DNA from: Seohaeicola sp024304985
GTDB taxonomy: Bacteria; Pseudomonadota; Alphaproteobacteria; Rhodobacterales; Rhodobacteraceae
Length of the DNA: 64,000 nucleotides
Direction of reading: 5' to 3'
Assembly (NCBI RefSeq): GCF_028802875.1
Contig: NZ_JARAMP010000001.1
Location: 62,001-126,000, forward strand
Part shown: positions 32,411 through 41,345 of the stretch, piece after piece
Layout: each line of letters begins with the position of its first letter
Numbering within the stretch: position 1 is the first letter of the stretch
Made by a program: the position numbers and the translations under genes
The notes under the pieces: model-generated
What the model was told of the DNA's origin: nothing
The model's database searches: none
Seen by the model: only the letters and a program-made list of their open reading frames with translations

Positions 32411-33265
32411 TTATCGCATCAGAACGACAGGCACCTTGCAGGAGCGGATCATCGCGGTGGTGGTGGAGCCGATGATCAGGCTGCGGATGCGGGAATGGCC
32501 GTAAGCGCCCATCACCAGCATGTCGAACCCTGCTTCATCCACCAGCTTGCCCAGTGCTGTTTCGGGCTGGCCCGGCAGGATGGATGTGTCTGCCGTCAGA
32601 TCTGCGGCCTTAAGCAGGGCTTTGGCATCCTCAAGCCCCTTCGTGACCTCGGGCGAGGCGGTGCCGACCGTGGCGACATGAACCTCCAACCCTTGAAACA
32701 GCGGGCTGTTGGCAATGTGACCCACCGCCTTCATCGCCGATACGCCGCCGTCATAGGCGACCAGCACCTTTGAGATCGGCCGGAAGGCGCGAGAGGCCAC
32801 GAAAACCGGTTTGTGGCTGGCGCGGACGATCCGTTCAAGGTTTGACCCCAGATGGCCCTTGGCGAAATCCGCCGCCTCGCCACGCTTGCCGATGATGATG
32901 ACGCGGGCATCGGTTTCAACCTCGGCCACGGCCTCGACGATATCGCCGTGACGCAGGCGGGTGGTGACATCGCTCACACCGTGCTTTTCCAGAATGGCGC
33001 GGGCATCGTCCAGTATCGCGCGGCCTCGATGGCTGATGAGCTTGGCGCGCTGCGCGTCGAGTGCGGCCAATTCCTCCAGCAGCGCCGTGCGCGCACCCAG
33101 CTTGATCGTGCCGGAGTGATCCTGAGTCTGGGGCGCCTCGCGGCGGCCAAGGACGTGGATCAATTCCACCGGCGCACCCGTGCGTTGCGCGATCCACGCC
33201 GCGTGGTCGCAGACCGAGGCCGAATAGACCGAGCCATCCACCATTGCGATGATCTTCTGTGTCAT
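32411..33265 (-). CDS. Tandem-domain universal stress protein
   Basis: A 284-aa cytoplasmic protein made of two UspA domains (about residues 1-145 and 155-284). Both show the nucleotide-binding pattern, clearest at the C-terminus: MGAYGHSRIRSLIIGSTTTA followed by KVPVVLMR; the first domain has GKRGEAADFAKGHLGSNLE with ASHKPVFV. ATP-binding UspA proteins modulate partner proteins in stress. It begins 13 bases after the SulP transporter gene, so the pair is almost certainly one transcript, and the Usp may gate or stabilise the transporter, as other Usps do with channels. No EcfG-type element was found upstream of the pair. Confidence 0.85.
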   Translation of the reverse strand: MTQKIIAMVDGSVYSASVCDHAAWIAQRTGAPVELIHVLGRREAPQTQDHSGTIKLGARTALLEELAALDAQRAKLISHRGRAILDDARAILEKHGVSDVTTRLRHGDIVEAVAEVETDARVIIIGKRGEAADFAKGHLGSNLERIVRASHKPVFVASRAFRPISKVLVAYDGGVSAMKAVGHIANSPLFQGLEVHVATVGTASPEVTKGLEDAKALLKAADLTADTSILPGQPETALGKLVDEAGFDMLVMGAYGHSRIRSLIIGSTTTAMIRSCKVPVVLMR

Positions 33266-33278
33266 GGTGCGTGCTCCC

Positions 33279-34784
33279 TCAATGCGCCATCAGCTTGTCC
33301 ATCGCACCCGGCTTGTCGTGAATGGCAAGCTTGTCGACGATGGTTTCTGAAGCTTCGTTCATACCCACGATCTCGACCTCGGCCCCGTCGCGGCGGAACT
33401 TGAGCACAGCCATATCAAGCGCCTGCACGCTTGAGATATCCCAGATATGCGCGCGGCTGACGTCGATGGTCACCTTGTCCAACGCCTCCTTGAAGTCGAA
33501 CGCGTTCATGAAATCCTCGACCGAGCCGTAGAACATCTGCCCTTCGATGACATAGGTGCGCTGCCGCCCATCCTTGGACATGGTCGAGGTGACCTTGAAC
33601 AGTTGCGCGATTTTGCCGGCAAAGAAGATACCTGACAGCAGCACGCCGACCAGCACGCCGATGGCAAGGTTGTGGGTATAGACCACGGTCGCCACCGTCG
33701 CGATCATCACGATCGAGGACGAGCGCGGATGTGTCCGAAGCGCCTTGATCGAGGACCATGAGAAGGTGCCGATCGACACCATGATCATGATCGCCACAAG
33801 TGCGGGCATCGGGATCTGACTGACCAGATCGCCCAGAAACACGACAAGGATCAACAGAACCACTCCTGCGGTGAAGCAGGACAAGCGCCCGCGCCCGCCG
33901 GATTTGACGTTGATGATCGACTGGCCGATCATGGCGCAACCAGCCATGCCGCCGATGAAGCCCGTGGCGGTATTGGCAATGCCTTGGCCGATGCATTCCT
34001 GATTGCGGTTTGACTTGGTGTCGGTCAGGTCATCGACGATGTTCTGTGTCATCAGGCTTTCCAGCAGACCGACCACAGCCACCGCCACGGAATAGGGCAG
34101 GATGATCATCAGCGTCTCAAGCGTCAGCGGAATGTCGGGGATCAGGAACACTGGCAGCGTGTCCGGCAGCGCGCCCATGTCGCCCACGGTGCGCACATCC
34201 CAGCCGAACAGCAGGGTCAACGCGGTCAGGACGACAATGGTGACAAGCGGTGATGGCACGGCCTTTGTTAGCAGCGGAAAAAGGTAGATGATCGCCAGAC
34301 CAGCCGCCACCAGCGCATAGGTCAGCCATGTGACGTTGCGGGGGTCCAGTTCTGGCAATTGCGCCATGAAGATCAGGATGGCCAGTGCGTTCACGAAACC
34401 CGTCATCACCGATTTCGACACATAGCGCATCACGAAACCCAGTCGCAGCAGACCCATCGCGATCTGGATCAGCCCCGCCAGCACCGTGGCCGCCAGCAGG
34501 TATTGCAGGCCGTGATCCTTGACCAATGTCACCATCAGCACCGCTGTGGCCGCCGTCGCGGCCGAGATCATGCCGGGCCGCCCACCCGTGATCGCCACCA
34601 GCACCGCGATGGAAAAACTGGCATAGAGCCCCACCTTTGGGTCGACGCCTGCGATGATGGAAAAGGCAATCGCTTCGGGGATCAGGGCCAGCGCCACGAC
34701 AAGGCCCGCGATCAGGTCAGCGCGGACGTTGTCCGTCCATTGCGCGCGGTAGGCATCAAGTGAAATCATCTGCAATCCGTTCAT
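33279..34784 (-). CDS. SulP-family anion transporter with STAS domain
   Basis: A 501-aa inner-membrane protein with about 12-14 helices followed by a cytoplasmic STAS domain (about residues 410-501, VIEGQMFYGSVEDFMNAF...). SulP signatures: DLIAGLVVALALIPEAIAFS near the start and QGIANTATGFIGGMAGCAMIGQS in the middle. SulP proteins import sulfate or bicarbonate; several bacterial members with this N-terminal pattern are Na+/HCO3- symporters (BicA-like), so either substrate is possible. Start ATG at 34784 (MNGLQ...) is chosen; an ATG five codons later (34769) is also possible. The upstream open frame is basic and lacks similarity. It forms a two-gene unit with the UspA gene. Confidence 0.82.
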   Translation of the reverse strand: MNGLQMISLDAYRAQWTDNVRADLIAGLVVALALIPEAIAFSIIAGVDPKVGLYASFSIAVLVAITGGRPGMISAATAATAVLMVTLVKDHGLQYLLAATVLAGLIQIAMGLLRLGFVMRYVSKSVMTGFVNALAILIFMAQLPELDPRNVTWLTYALVAAGLAIIYLFPLLTKAVPSPLVTIVVLTALTLLFGWDVRTVGDMGALPDTLPVFLIPDIPLTLETLMIILPYSVAVAVVGLLESLMTQNIVDDLTDTKSNRNQECIGQGIANTATGFIGGMAGCAMIGQSIINVKSGGRGRLSCFTAGVVLLILVVFLGDLVSQIPMPALVAIMIMVSIGTFSWSSIKALRTHPRSSSIVMIATVATVVYTHNLAIGVLVGVLLSGIFFAGKIAQLFKVTSTMSKDGRQRTYVIEGQMFYGSVEDFMNAFDFKEALDKVTIDVSRAHIWDISSVQALDMAVLKFRRDGAEVEIVGMNEASETIVDKLAIHDKPGAMDKLMAH

Positions 34785-34955
34785 CGTCGACCTGCACCGT
34801 TGCCCGATGCTGTCGATGGCCTTGGTCAGGGCGTGTTCGGTTTGTCCGGCGGATCGGCGGCCGGAAGAGCCACTCGGGGATTGCACCCAAGTCCATGTTC
34901 GCTGCGACGCGGCATATAGGGCCCGCGTGCGATTGCCAAGCCGAAAGGCGCGAAC

Positions 34956-34978
34956 GACCCCGTCACAAGGACGGGGTC
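34956..34978 (-). terminator. Probable terminator after the Tad gene pair
   Basis: Stem GACCCCGTC (34956-34964) / GACGGGGTC (34970-34978), 5-base loop, 21 bases after the stop of the TadG-like gene on the minus strand. The following bases (GTTCGCGCCTTT) are only weakly U-rich. Confidence 0.5.
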
Positions 34979-34999
34979 AGCCCGCGACCCTCGCGAAGA

Positions 35000-36316
35000 T
35001 CACTGAACGAGACGGAAATACTCGGCCCGGAAACTGTCTTCCATGCCATCGCCGCAAAAGCCCATGGTCATGTTCGAGGTGCCGCTGATCGTGCCACCGG
35101 CAATGATCGACGCACCTTCGATCCCGTTGGCGTTGGCGGCAAAGGCCACATCGCCCTTGGCAATGATCTGCCCGCCATACATCCGCATGTCAGCCGCAAG
35201 ATCGACCCCGCCAAGAGTCAGGATCTGCGCTCCGCCGCCATCCGCGCAACTGTCATTCTTGCCGATTTGCAGGGTAGAGGGCGCCGAGATGGATTTCGTA
35301 CTGGTATTCGTCGTGGCGATGACAGCGTTTTCAAGCGTGGTGCCCTGCCCGAACTTGATCGGGCAATTGGTCACGACTGTCGTGTCCCGGATCACCACAG
35401 CATCATTGATGAACATGCTGCCCCCGCCGTTGCAGGTGACCACATAGGCCTTGCCGGGCAGGAACTCGCTACCGCCGACGGTCCTGCCGTCCAGCACCTC
35501 GACCACGCCCGATCCGACATATTCTGGACGGGTTTCGGCAGAGTTGGTCGCCAGATTGGCGATGATCTCGTCGAGTTTGTTCAAGACGCGGATGTGATAG
35601 CCGTTATCGCGCAGCGCCTCCTCGAGTCCCTGGTTCGTCTCGAAACCCGACCGGGGCAATTGCAGGTGATCCGTGTTCGGCATCGACACGATCGTGTCCT
35701 CGCCGAAATAGTTGTTTGAACTGACCTTCACATGATCGTTGGAATGGATACAGAAACCATTCTGGAAGGCGTTGTTGCTTTGGACATCGACCATCCCTCT
35801 GGCCACGAAACCTTCGCGGAAACAGGTCGGCTGATAGGTGACATAGACCGCCGCGCGCCTGAGATCGAAGGTATCGAAACCGATCATCCGCAGAAGGATG
35901 TTTTTCACGGCATTATCACGTTCGAGAATGCGGTAGGCACTGACCCGCACCGCCCCCTTGGCACCGGGGTCGGGCGTGAAGGTGCGCGTATCCGGGTCCC
36001 AGACGCCGAATTCGATATCCTGCGGCAGAAGCGCATTGCCATTACGCGCTACGGGCAGATTCACCGCAGCGATTTCCAGCGCCTTGGCGATGGCCTCCTC
36101 CTTGGTCTTGCGTTCGCGGGTGTAGAGTGCCGCGTGTGCCACGGCGTCCACGGTAACTTGAAGATGTGTCCGTCGCGCCATCGCCTTGTTGAAATCAACG
36201 GCGAGACCGCCGAGAACGGCTGAAATCAAGAAGAAGAACAGCGCCATGATGGTGGCGGTGCCGCTTTCATCCCTGATGACATCCCGCAGGACACGGCGCA
36301 GGCGTGAACGTTCCAT
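35000..36316 (-). CDS. TadG-related pilus-assembly protein with repetitive C-terminal domain
   Basis: A 438-aa protein with a TadG-type N-terminus: basic start, then the pseudopilin-like DESGTATIMALFFFLISAVL and a membrane helix (about residues 20-42). The usual von Willebrand A domain of TadG is not evident. Instead residues about 170-420 contain strand-rich Asn/Gly/Val segments (AVVIRDTTVVTNCPIKFGQG, ATLENAVIATTNTST-like, GDVAFAANANGIEG), resembling right-handed beta-helix or polymer-forming repeats, plus scattered cysteines that could form periplasmic disulfides. It lies 3 bases after the TadE gene. It is probably anchored in the inner membrane with the C-terminal part outside. Confidence 0.72.
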   Translation of the reverse strand: MERSRLRRVLRDVIRDESGTATIMALFFFLISAVLGGLAVDFNKAMARRTHLQVTVDAVAHAALYTRERKTKEEAIAKALEIAAVNLPVARNGNALLPQDIEFGVWDPDTRTFTPDPGAKGAVRVSAYRILERDNAVKNILLRMIGFDTFDLRRAAVYVTYQPTCFREGFVARGMVDVQSNNAFQNGFCIHSNDHVKVSSNNYFGEDTIVSMPNTDHLQLPRSGFETNQGLEEALRDNGYHIRVLNKLDEIIANLATNSAETRPEYVGSGVVEVLDGRTVGGSEFLPGKAYVVTCNGGGSMFINDAVVIRDTTVVTNCPIKFGQGTTLENAVIATTNTSTKSISAPSTLQIGKNDSCADGGGAQILTLGGVDLAADMRMYGGQIIAKGDVAFAANANGIEGASIIAGGTISGTSNMTMGFCGDGMEDSFRAEYFRLVQ

Positions 36317-36319
36317 GTC

Positions 36320-36814
36320 TCAGAACTCCACGATCTGCTGTGCGGAGACGACGATATTCGTGCCTTGGAAGAACTTGTGCAGCATGCCGAAGGGCATCAG
36401 CTGGGTCGCGGGGATGCTGAGGTTGGTGTAAATGATCCCATCCACAAGCTGCGAATTCACGGACGGCGTGACATTCAGATAGGCGATACGATCAATCACA
36501 TATTGCTCTGCCGCCTCAAGCGAACTGATGCGTCCCACCGCAAATGAGCGGTTGCTGTCCTGAACGACCCGCAGGATCTGGGACTCGTTGAAGAACACCA
36601 TCGAGATGTTCATCATCAGGGCCAGCACGAACACATAGATCGGAAGCCAGATCACACTTTCGATCGTATAGCTTCCCGCCTCACAGCGGGCAAAGCGATT
36701 CAGGGCGGCTTTGAACGTGTTGGACGTCCTAAGATTTGGTCCCGTGGCGAAGCAGACGCGTCCGTCACGCGTCTCGCCTCGCAGCGAACCGGGTGTCTTG
36801 GCTGAGATTCTCAT
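36320..36814 (-). CDS. TadE-family pseudopilin
   Basis: A 164-aa protein with a 48-residue basic N-terminal segment, then the TadE signature FARCEAGSYTIESVIWLPIYV and a hydrophobic helix (about residues 52-75), followed by an extracytoplasmic domain of about 90 residues. Processing by a TadV-type prepilin peptidase after the G in EAGS is expected. GGAGGA just before the ATG at 36814 supports the start despite the long N-terminus. No other tad/cpa genes (ATPase, secretin, Flp pilin, peptidase) are in the window, so this pair depends on machinery encoded elsewhere. Confidence 0.8.
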   Translation of the reverse strand: MRISAKTPGSLRGETRDGRVCFATGPNLRTSNTFKAALNRFARCEAGSYTIESVIWLPIYVFVLALMMNISMVFFNESQILRVVQDSNRSFAVGRISSLEAAEQYVIDRIAYLNVTPSVNSQLVDGIIYTNLSIPATQLMPFGMLHKFFQGTNIVVSAQQIVEF

Positions 36815-37283
36815 TGGGTCCTCCGGTCAGAATCCTGGCGACATACTGGCACCGCAAACTCATCCCGCTAACCGGCATATGACTGACCTTGAATTGTGTT
36901 AAATGTTTGGCACCGCAAAGAAGCAGGCATGAATTGACGAAAAGAAAGCGGAATTTCCCATTATTTAAAGCGATTGAGAAATGTGTTTAAAAACAACATC
37001 CTCAATAATCCGCAGCAATTTGGCGCAATTCTATACTTAAGGATATATAGAATGGCTTTGTGAAATCGAATCATGACTTTTCCGGAATTGAAGCGAGTTT
37101 TCCTTGCCGGTTCCAACCAGGCCCCCGGCTTCCGACAACCAATGATCGGGCCGCACTCCGCCCACTAATGGCAAAACTGCCCCGTGCCGTGGTAGTGAGT
37201 TGAACTCACTGGCCAAACCTGCGCAGGTTGTCGCCCTTTTCAGTTGCTTGCCTTGGCTTATGTCCGGTGTCAGAGGTGACGAT
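36815..37283. other. AT-rich intergenic region upstream of the Tad pair and the ABC operon
   Basis: A 469-base gap between divergent genes. The segment about 36890-37080 is clearly more AT-rich than the rest of the window and includes a perfect inverted repeat, ATTCTATA (37028-37035) / TATAGAAT (37046-37053), with a 10-base spacer. It should contain the promoters of both flanking units. A minus-strand frame at 37037-37312 looks non-coding. Confidence 0.4.
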
Positions 37284-37934
37284 ATGCTGTTGAACCTGCG
37301 CGATGTAACCAAGACCTATCCGGGAACCGAGGCGCCGGTTCTGCGTGGCGTGTCCTTCGATCTGGATCGCGGCGGGATGCTGGCGCTGACAGGCGAGTCC
37401 GGGTCGGGGAAAAGCACTCTTCTGCATCTGATCGGCGGACTGGATACGGCGGACAAGGGTGTGGTCGCGATCAATGGCACCGATCTGACACCGCTGGACG
37501 ATGTCGGAAGAGCAGCGCTGCGGCGGGGCATCGTGGGTGTCATCTTTCAGCAATTCAACCTCATCCCCTCGCTCAACGTGGCTGCGAACATTGCCTTTCA
37601 GGCGCGGTTGGCCGGGCGGCATGATCCGGCGCGTGACCGGATCCTGACGGAACGTCTGGGGCTTTCGGATCATCTGCACAAATACCCCGAGCAACTGTCG
37701 GGCGGGCAACAGCAGCGCGTGGCGATTGCCCGGACGCTGTCACCACGCCCGGCCTTGGTTCTGGCGGACGAGCCGACGGGCAATCTGGACGAGGCGACCG
37801 CCGATGCCGTGCTGACGTTGCTGCGTGACTTGGTGGCAGAGACAGGCGCGGGCCTTATCCTTGTGACTCATTCGGAACGGCTGGCCGCGCTGATGCCGCG
37901 ACGGTTGCATCTGCGCGCGGGGCTTTTGGCGTGA
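37284..37934 (+). CDS. ABC transporter ATP-binding protein, LolD/MacB type (AttE-like)
   Basis: A 216-aa ATPase with Walker A TGESGSGKSTLLHLIGG (about residues 39-55), Q-loop VIFQQFNLIPSL, signature YPEQLSGGQQQRVAIARTL and Walker B ALVLADEPTGNLDEAT. This is the LolD/MacB/FtsE class that works with FtsX-type permeases and moves lipoproteins, peptides or other molecules across the envelope by mechanotransmission rather than classical import. The ATG at 37284 is preceded by GAGGTGA. It overlaps the permease gene by 4 bases (GTGA), which overlaps a lipocalin-like secreted protein gene; the set matches AttEFGH-like operons. Confidence 0.85.
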   Translation: MLLNLRDVTKTYPGTEAPVLRGVSFDLDRGGMLALTGESGSGKSTLLHLIGGLDTADKGVVAINGTDLTPLDDVGRAALRRGIVGVIFQQFNLIPSLNVAANIAFQARLAGRHDPARDRILTERLGLSDHLHKYPEQLSGGQQQRVAIARTLSPRPALVLADEPTGNLDEATADAVLTLLRDLVAETGAGLILVTHSERLAALMPRRLHLRAGLLA

Positions 37935-40318
37935 CGGCTGCGATCCTGTCCGCGCTGGCCTCGCACTGGCGGCGAAACCCGATGCAATTGATGACGCTGC
38001 TTGCGGGTCTGGCCTTGGCGACTGCGCTATGGTCTGGGGTGCAAGCGATCAATGCCGAAGCGCGTGCCAGCTATGACGCCGCTGCCGCCACGCTGGGTGA
38101 AGGGCAATTCGCGCAGATCACGGCGCGCGACGGAGGCGCGATACCGCAAGCCACTTATGTGGCGTTGCGCCGCGTGGGATGGGCGGTGTCGCCGGTGATC
38201 GAAGGACGGCTGGAAGGCGTGCGACTGATCGGGCTGGAACCTTTGACCGCGCCCGGCGGTCTGGGACCGGTACGACTGGACGAAGGCGCGGATCTTGGGG
38301 CCTTTCTGTCGGGTGAGGGACAGATCCTTGCGCGCACAGAAACCTTGGCGCGCCTGTCGGACACCGGGGCACAAAAGGTCCCCTCGCCTGATGTCGCGCC
38401 CAATACGGCGCTGACGGATATCGGTCTGGCGCAGCGCCTTCTGGGCCGCGCAGGAGAGATTGATCGTCTGATCGTGGCCAACGTGCAGCCATTGACACGG
38501 GCATCACTGGCCCAAGTCGCCCCGGAGTTGGTTGAGAGCCCCCCTCCCGAGGGCGGCGATGTGGCCCGGCTGACCGACAGTTTCCATCTCAACCTCACGG
38601 CCTTTGGTCTTTTGTCCTTTGCCGTCGGGTTGTTCATCGTGCATGGCGCCATCGGTCTGGCCTTTGAGCAGCGCCGCCCGATGGTGCGGACGTTGCGTGC
38701 CTTGGGCGCGCCATTGCGGCGGCTGATCGCGCTGATGGCGGTCGAACTGGCGGTGCTGGCCTTGATTGCAGGACTGATCGGGGTGGGGCTTGGCTATGTC
38801 ATCGCTGCGGCCCTGCTGCCCGATGTCGCGGCCACATTGCGCGGGCTTTACGGGGCGGATGTAGCGGGACAGTTGAGCCTGCGTCCGGCTTGGTGGCTGT
38901 CGGGTCTGGCTATCGCGATGGGCGGCACCGCCGTGGCGGCAGGCGGCGCGCTCTGGTCGCTGGCGCGGATGCCGCTGCTGAGTGGCGCGCATCCGCGGGC
39001 ATGGGCCATGGGTCGCCAAAGCAGAAGCCAGGCGGTCGCGGCACTGGCCCTGTTGGGGCTGGCAGGGACGCTGGCGGTCTGGGGAGAAGGGTTGATGGCG
39101 GGGTTCACGATGCTGGGCGCTCTGTTGATCGGCGGCGCGCTGGCCCTGCCGCCGCTGTTGACGCAGGTGTTGCGATGGGCCGAACGCCTTTCCCAAGCCC
39201 CCATGGCGCAATGGTTCTGGGCTGACACAAGACAGCAGGTGCCGGGCCTGTCATTGGCGCTGATGGCGCTCTTGCTGGCCATGGCGGCGAATGTGGGCGT
39301 GTCGACCATGGTATCGTCCTTCCGGCTGACCTTCACGGGCTTTCTGGATCAGCGTCTGGCGTCCGAGCTGTATGTCACCGCCGCAGACACCGCGCAGGCC
39401 GAGGCGATCATCGCGGTCGCCGCGCGCGATGCGGATGCCATTCTGCCCCTGCTGTCCGCAGAGGTAACCTTGGCAGGGTTGCCCGCGCAGATCTATGGCG
39501 CGCGTGACCACGCCACCTACCGCGAGAACTGGCAGTTTCTTCAGGCAGTCCCGGCGGTCTGGGATGTGCTGGCGCGCGGCGAAGGCGTGCTGGTCAATGA
39601 ACAACTCTATCGGCGTGCCGGGTTGGACCTGGGCATGATGGTGCCTGTCGGCGCAGGGCTGACCCTGCCGGTCCTTGGCGTCTATGGCGACTATGGCAAT
39701 CCCATCGGTCAGGTCATCGTGACAGAAGATCTGTTCCGCAGCCAGTTTCCGCAGATCACGGCCCTGCGTTTCGGTCTGCGCAGCGATCCTGAGCGGGTCG
39801 AATCCCTGCGGGTATCCCTGCGAAATGAGGCGGATCTGCCGGATACCGCGATGGTTGATCAGGCGGCGCTCAAGGCGATGTCGCTGGCAGTCTTTGAACG
39901 CACCTTCACGGTGACCACCGCCCTGAACGTGTTGACCTTGGCGGTCGCAGGTTTCGCCATTCTCATGAGCCTTCTGACACTGGCCGCGATGCGCTTGCCA
40001 CAACTGGCCCCGGTCTGGGCCTTGGGTCTGACCCGGCGCAGGCTGGCGGGGCTGGATCTGGTCCGCGCCATTGTGCTGGCGGCGCTGACAGGGGCGCTGG
40101 CCTTGCCGCTGGGTCTGGCGCTGGCCTGGGCGCTGCTCGCGGTCGTCAATGTCGAGGCGTTCGGCTGGCGCCTGCCCATGTATCTGTTTCCGCTGGATTA
40201 TCTGAGGCTGGGTGCTCTGGCTTTGGTGGCGGCGGCATTGGCCGCGCTCTGGCCAGCGTGGCGCCTGTCCCACACTCCGCCCGCGCAACTGTTGGGGGTG
40301 TTCCGCCATGAACGCTAG
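37931..40318 (+). CDS. FtsX-like ABC permease with duplicated MacB-type domains (AttFG-like)
   Basis: A 795-aa membrane protein: an N-terminal helix (about residues 15-35), a periplasmic MacB_PCD-like region (about 40-210), three helices near 220-330, further helices near 360-410, a second periplasmic domain (about 460-640), and three C-terminal helices (about 660-790) with an FtsX ending WRLSHTPPAQLLGVFRHER. Both halves carry an FtsX-type helix set, so this single protein equals two permease subunits. The GTG start overlaps the ATPase stop (GTGA). The partner lipocalin gene starts 11 bases inside its 3' end. The cargo is unknown. Confidence 0.82.
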   Translation: MTAAILSALASHWRRNPMQLMTLLAGLALATALWSGVQAINAEARASYDAAAATLGEGQFAQITARDGGAIPQATYVALRRVGWAVSPVIEGRLEGVRLIGLEPLTAPGGLGPVRLDEGADLGAFLSGEGQILARTETLARLSDTGAQKVPSPDVAPNTALTDIGLAQRLLGRAGEIDRLIVANVQPLTRASLAQVAPELVESPPPEGGDVARLTDSFHLNLTAFGLLSFAVGLFIVHGAIGLAFEQRRPMVRTLRALGAPLRRLIALMAVELAVLALIAGLIGVGLGYVIAAALLPDVAATLRGLYGADVAGQLSLRPAWWLSGLAIAMGGTAVAAGGALWSLARMPLLSGAHPRAWAMGRQSRSQAVAALALLGLAGTLAVWGEGLMAGFTMLGALLIGGALALPPLLTQVLRWAERLSQAPMAQWFWADTRQQVPGLSLALMALLLAMAANVGVSTMVSSFRLTFTGFLDQRLASELYVTAADTAQAEAIIAVAARDADAILPLLSAEVTLAGLPAQIYGARDHATYRENWQFLQAVPAVWDVLARGEGVLVNEQLYRRAGLDLGMMVPVGAGLTLPVLGVYGDYGNPIGQVIVTEDLFRSQFPQITALRFGLRSDPERVESLRVSLRNEADLPDTAMVDQAALKAMSLAVFERTFTVTTALNVLTLAVAGFAILMSLLTLAAMRLPQLAPVWALGLTRRRLAGLDLVRAIVLAALTGALALPLGLALAWALLAVVNVEAFGWRLPMYLFPLDYLRLGALALVAAALAALWPAWRLSHTPPAQLLGVFRHER

Positions 40319-41345
40319 GACCTTTATTCTTGCCATTCTGCTGCCGATGCAGGCCATGGCACAGGGCTTTGCCGGGCTTGGCGCTGCTGTCGAGGATTTC
40401 GCGGTCCCTGTCCCCGGCCGCGTGCTGGAGTTTCCTGTCGATCACGGCGCGCATCCCGCCTATCGCATCGAATGGTGGTATCTGACCGCCAACATGACCG
40501 GCCCCGACGGCACGCCCTACGGGTTGCAATGGACGCTGTTCCGCTCGGCCCTTGCCCCGCGCGATGGGCAGGGGTGGGAAACGCCGCAACTTTGGATGGG
40601 ACATGCCGCCGTCACGACGCCAGAGGCGCATTTCGTGGCCGAACGGCTAGCACGCGGCGGCATTGGACAGGCCGGTGTGGAGGCTGATCCCTTCTCGGCC
40701 TGGATCGACGACTGGGTGATGGAGGGCCCGGATTTCGACAATCTGCGCCTGCGGGCTTCGGGGGCGGACTTTGCCTATGACGTGGCATTGCGCGCGACGG
40801 GGCCGCTGATCACGCATGGGCAGAACGGCTATTCCGTGAAATCCGCCGCCGGGCAGGCCAGCTATTACTACTCGCAGCCCTTTTTCGATCTGGCGGGGAC
40901 GTTGACTCTGCCGGGTGGCGATATCCCCGTGACGGGGCAGGCATGGCTGGACCGGGAATGGTCTTCTCAACCCTTGGCCGCGGATCAGTCGGGCTGGGAC
41001 TGGTTCTCTTTGTCCTTCGAGACGGGCGACAAGATGATGGGCTTTGTGCTGCGCGGCAGCACCGATTACACCGCCGCGACATGGATCAGCGCCGATGGGC
41101 AGGCGACCGCTTTTCCCGATGGGGCCTTTGTCGCCGCGCCGCAGGAATGGCATGAGGTGGCGGGACGCGAGGTGCCTGTGATATGGCGCGCGCGTCTGCC
41201 CGCCAGGGGTGTGGATGTGACGGTGACAGCCCTGAACCCCGGAGCATGGATGCAGACGTCCGTGCCTTACTGGGAGGGTCCGGTGACGATCAGCGGCAGC
41301 CATGAGGGTGTCGGCTATCTGGAGATGACAGGTTATGGTGACTGA
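40308..41345 (+). CDS. Secreted AttH/CrtC-like lipocalin-fold protein
   Basis: A 345-aa protein with a signal peptide (MNARTFILAILLPMQAMAQG, cleavage after AMA) followed by the AttH/hydroxyneurosporene-synthase-like double lipocalin domain. Typical segments are YRIEWWYLTANMTGPDGTPYGLQWTLF (about 48-74), the GHAAVTTPEAHFVAERL region and GQAWLDREWSSQPLAADQSGWDWF (about 213-236). CrtC itself hydrates carotenoids but lacks this gene context; AttH-type proteins probably bind a hydrophobic ligand in the periplasm. It overlaps the ABC permease gene by 11 bases, so it most likely hands its ligand to, or receives it from, the transporter. Confidence 0.8.
   Translation: MNARTFILAILLPMQAMAQGFAGLGAAVEDFAVPVPGRVLEFPVDHGAHPAYRIEWWYLTANMTGPDGTPYGLQWTLFRSALAPRDGQGWETPQLWMGHAAVTTPEAHFVAERLARGGIGQAGVEADPFSAWIDDWVMEGPDFDNLRLRASGADFAYDVALRATGPLITHGQNGYSVKSAAGQASYYYSQPFFDLAGTLTLPGGDIPVTGQAWLDREWSSQPLAADQSGWDWFSLSFETGDKMMGFVLRGSTDYTAATWISADGQATAFPDGAFVAAPQEWHEVAGREVPVIWRARLPARGVDVTVTALNPGAWMQTSVPYWEGPVTISGSHEGVGYLEMTGYGD

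Noticed and set aside
37037..37312. 91-codon minus-strand frame upstream of the ABC operon
   Set aside because: It runs through the AT-rich control region, lacks a ribosome binding site and has no recognisable features.
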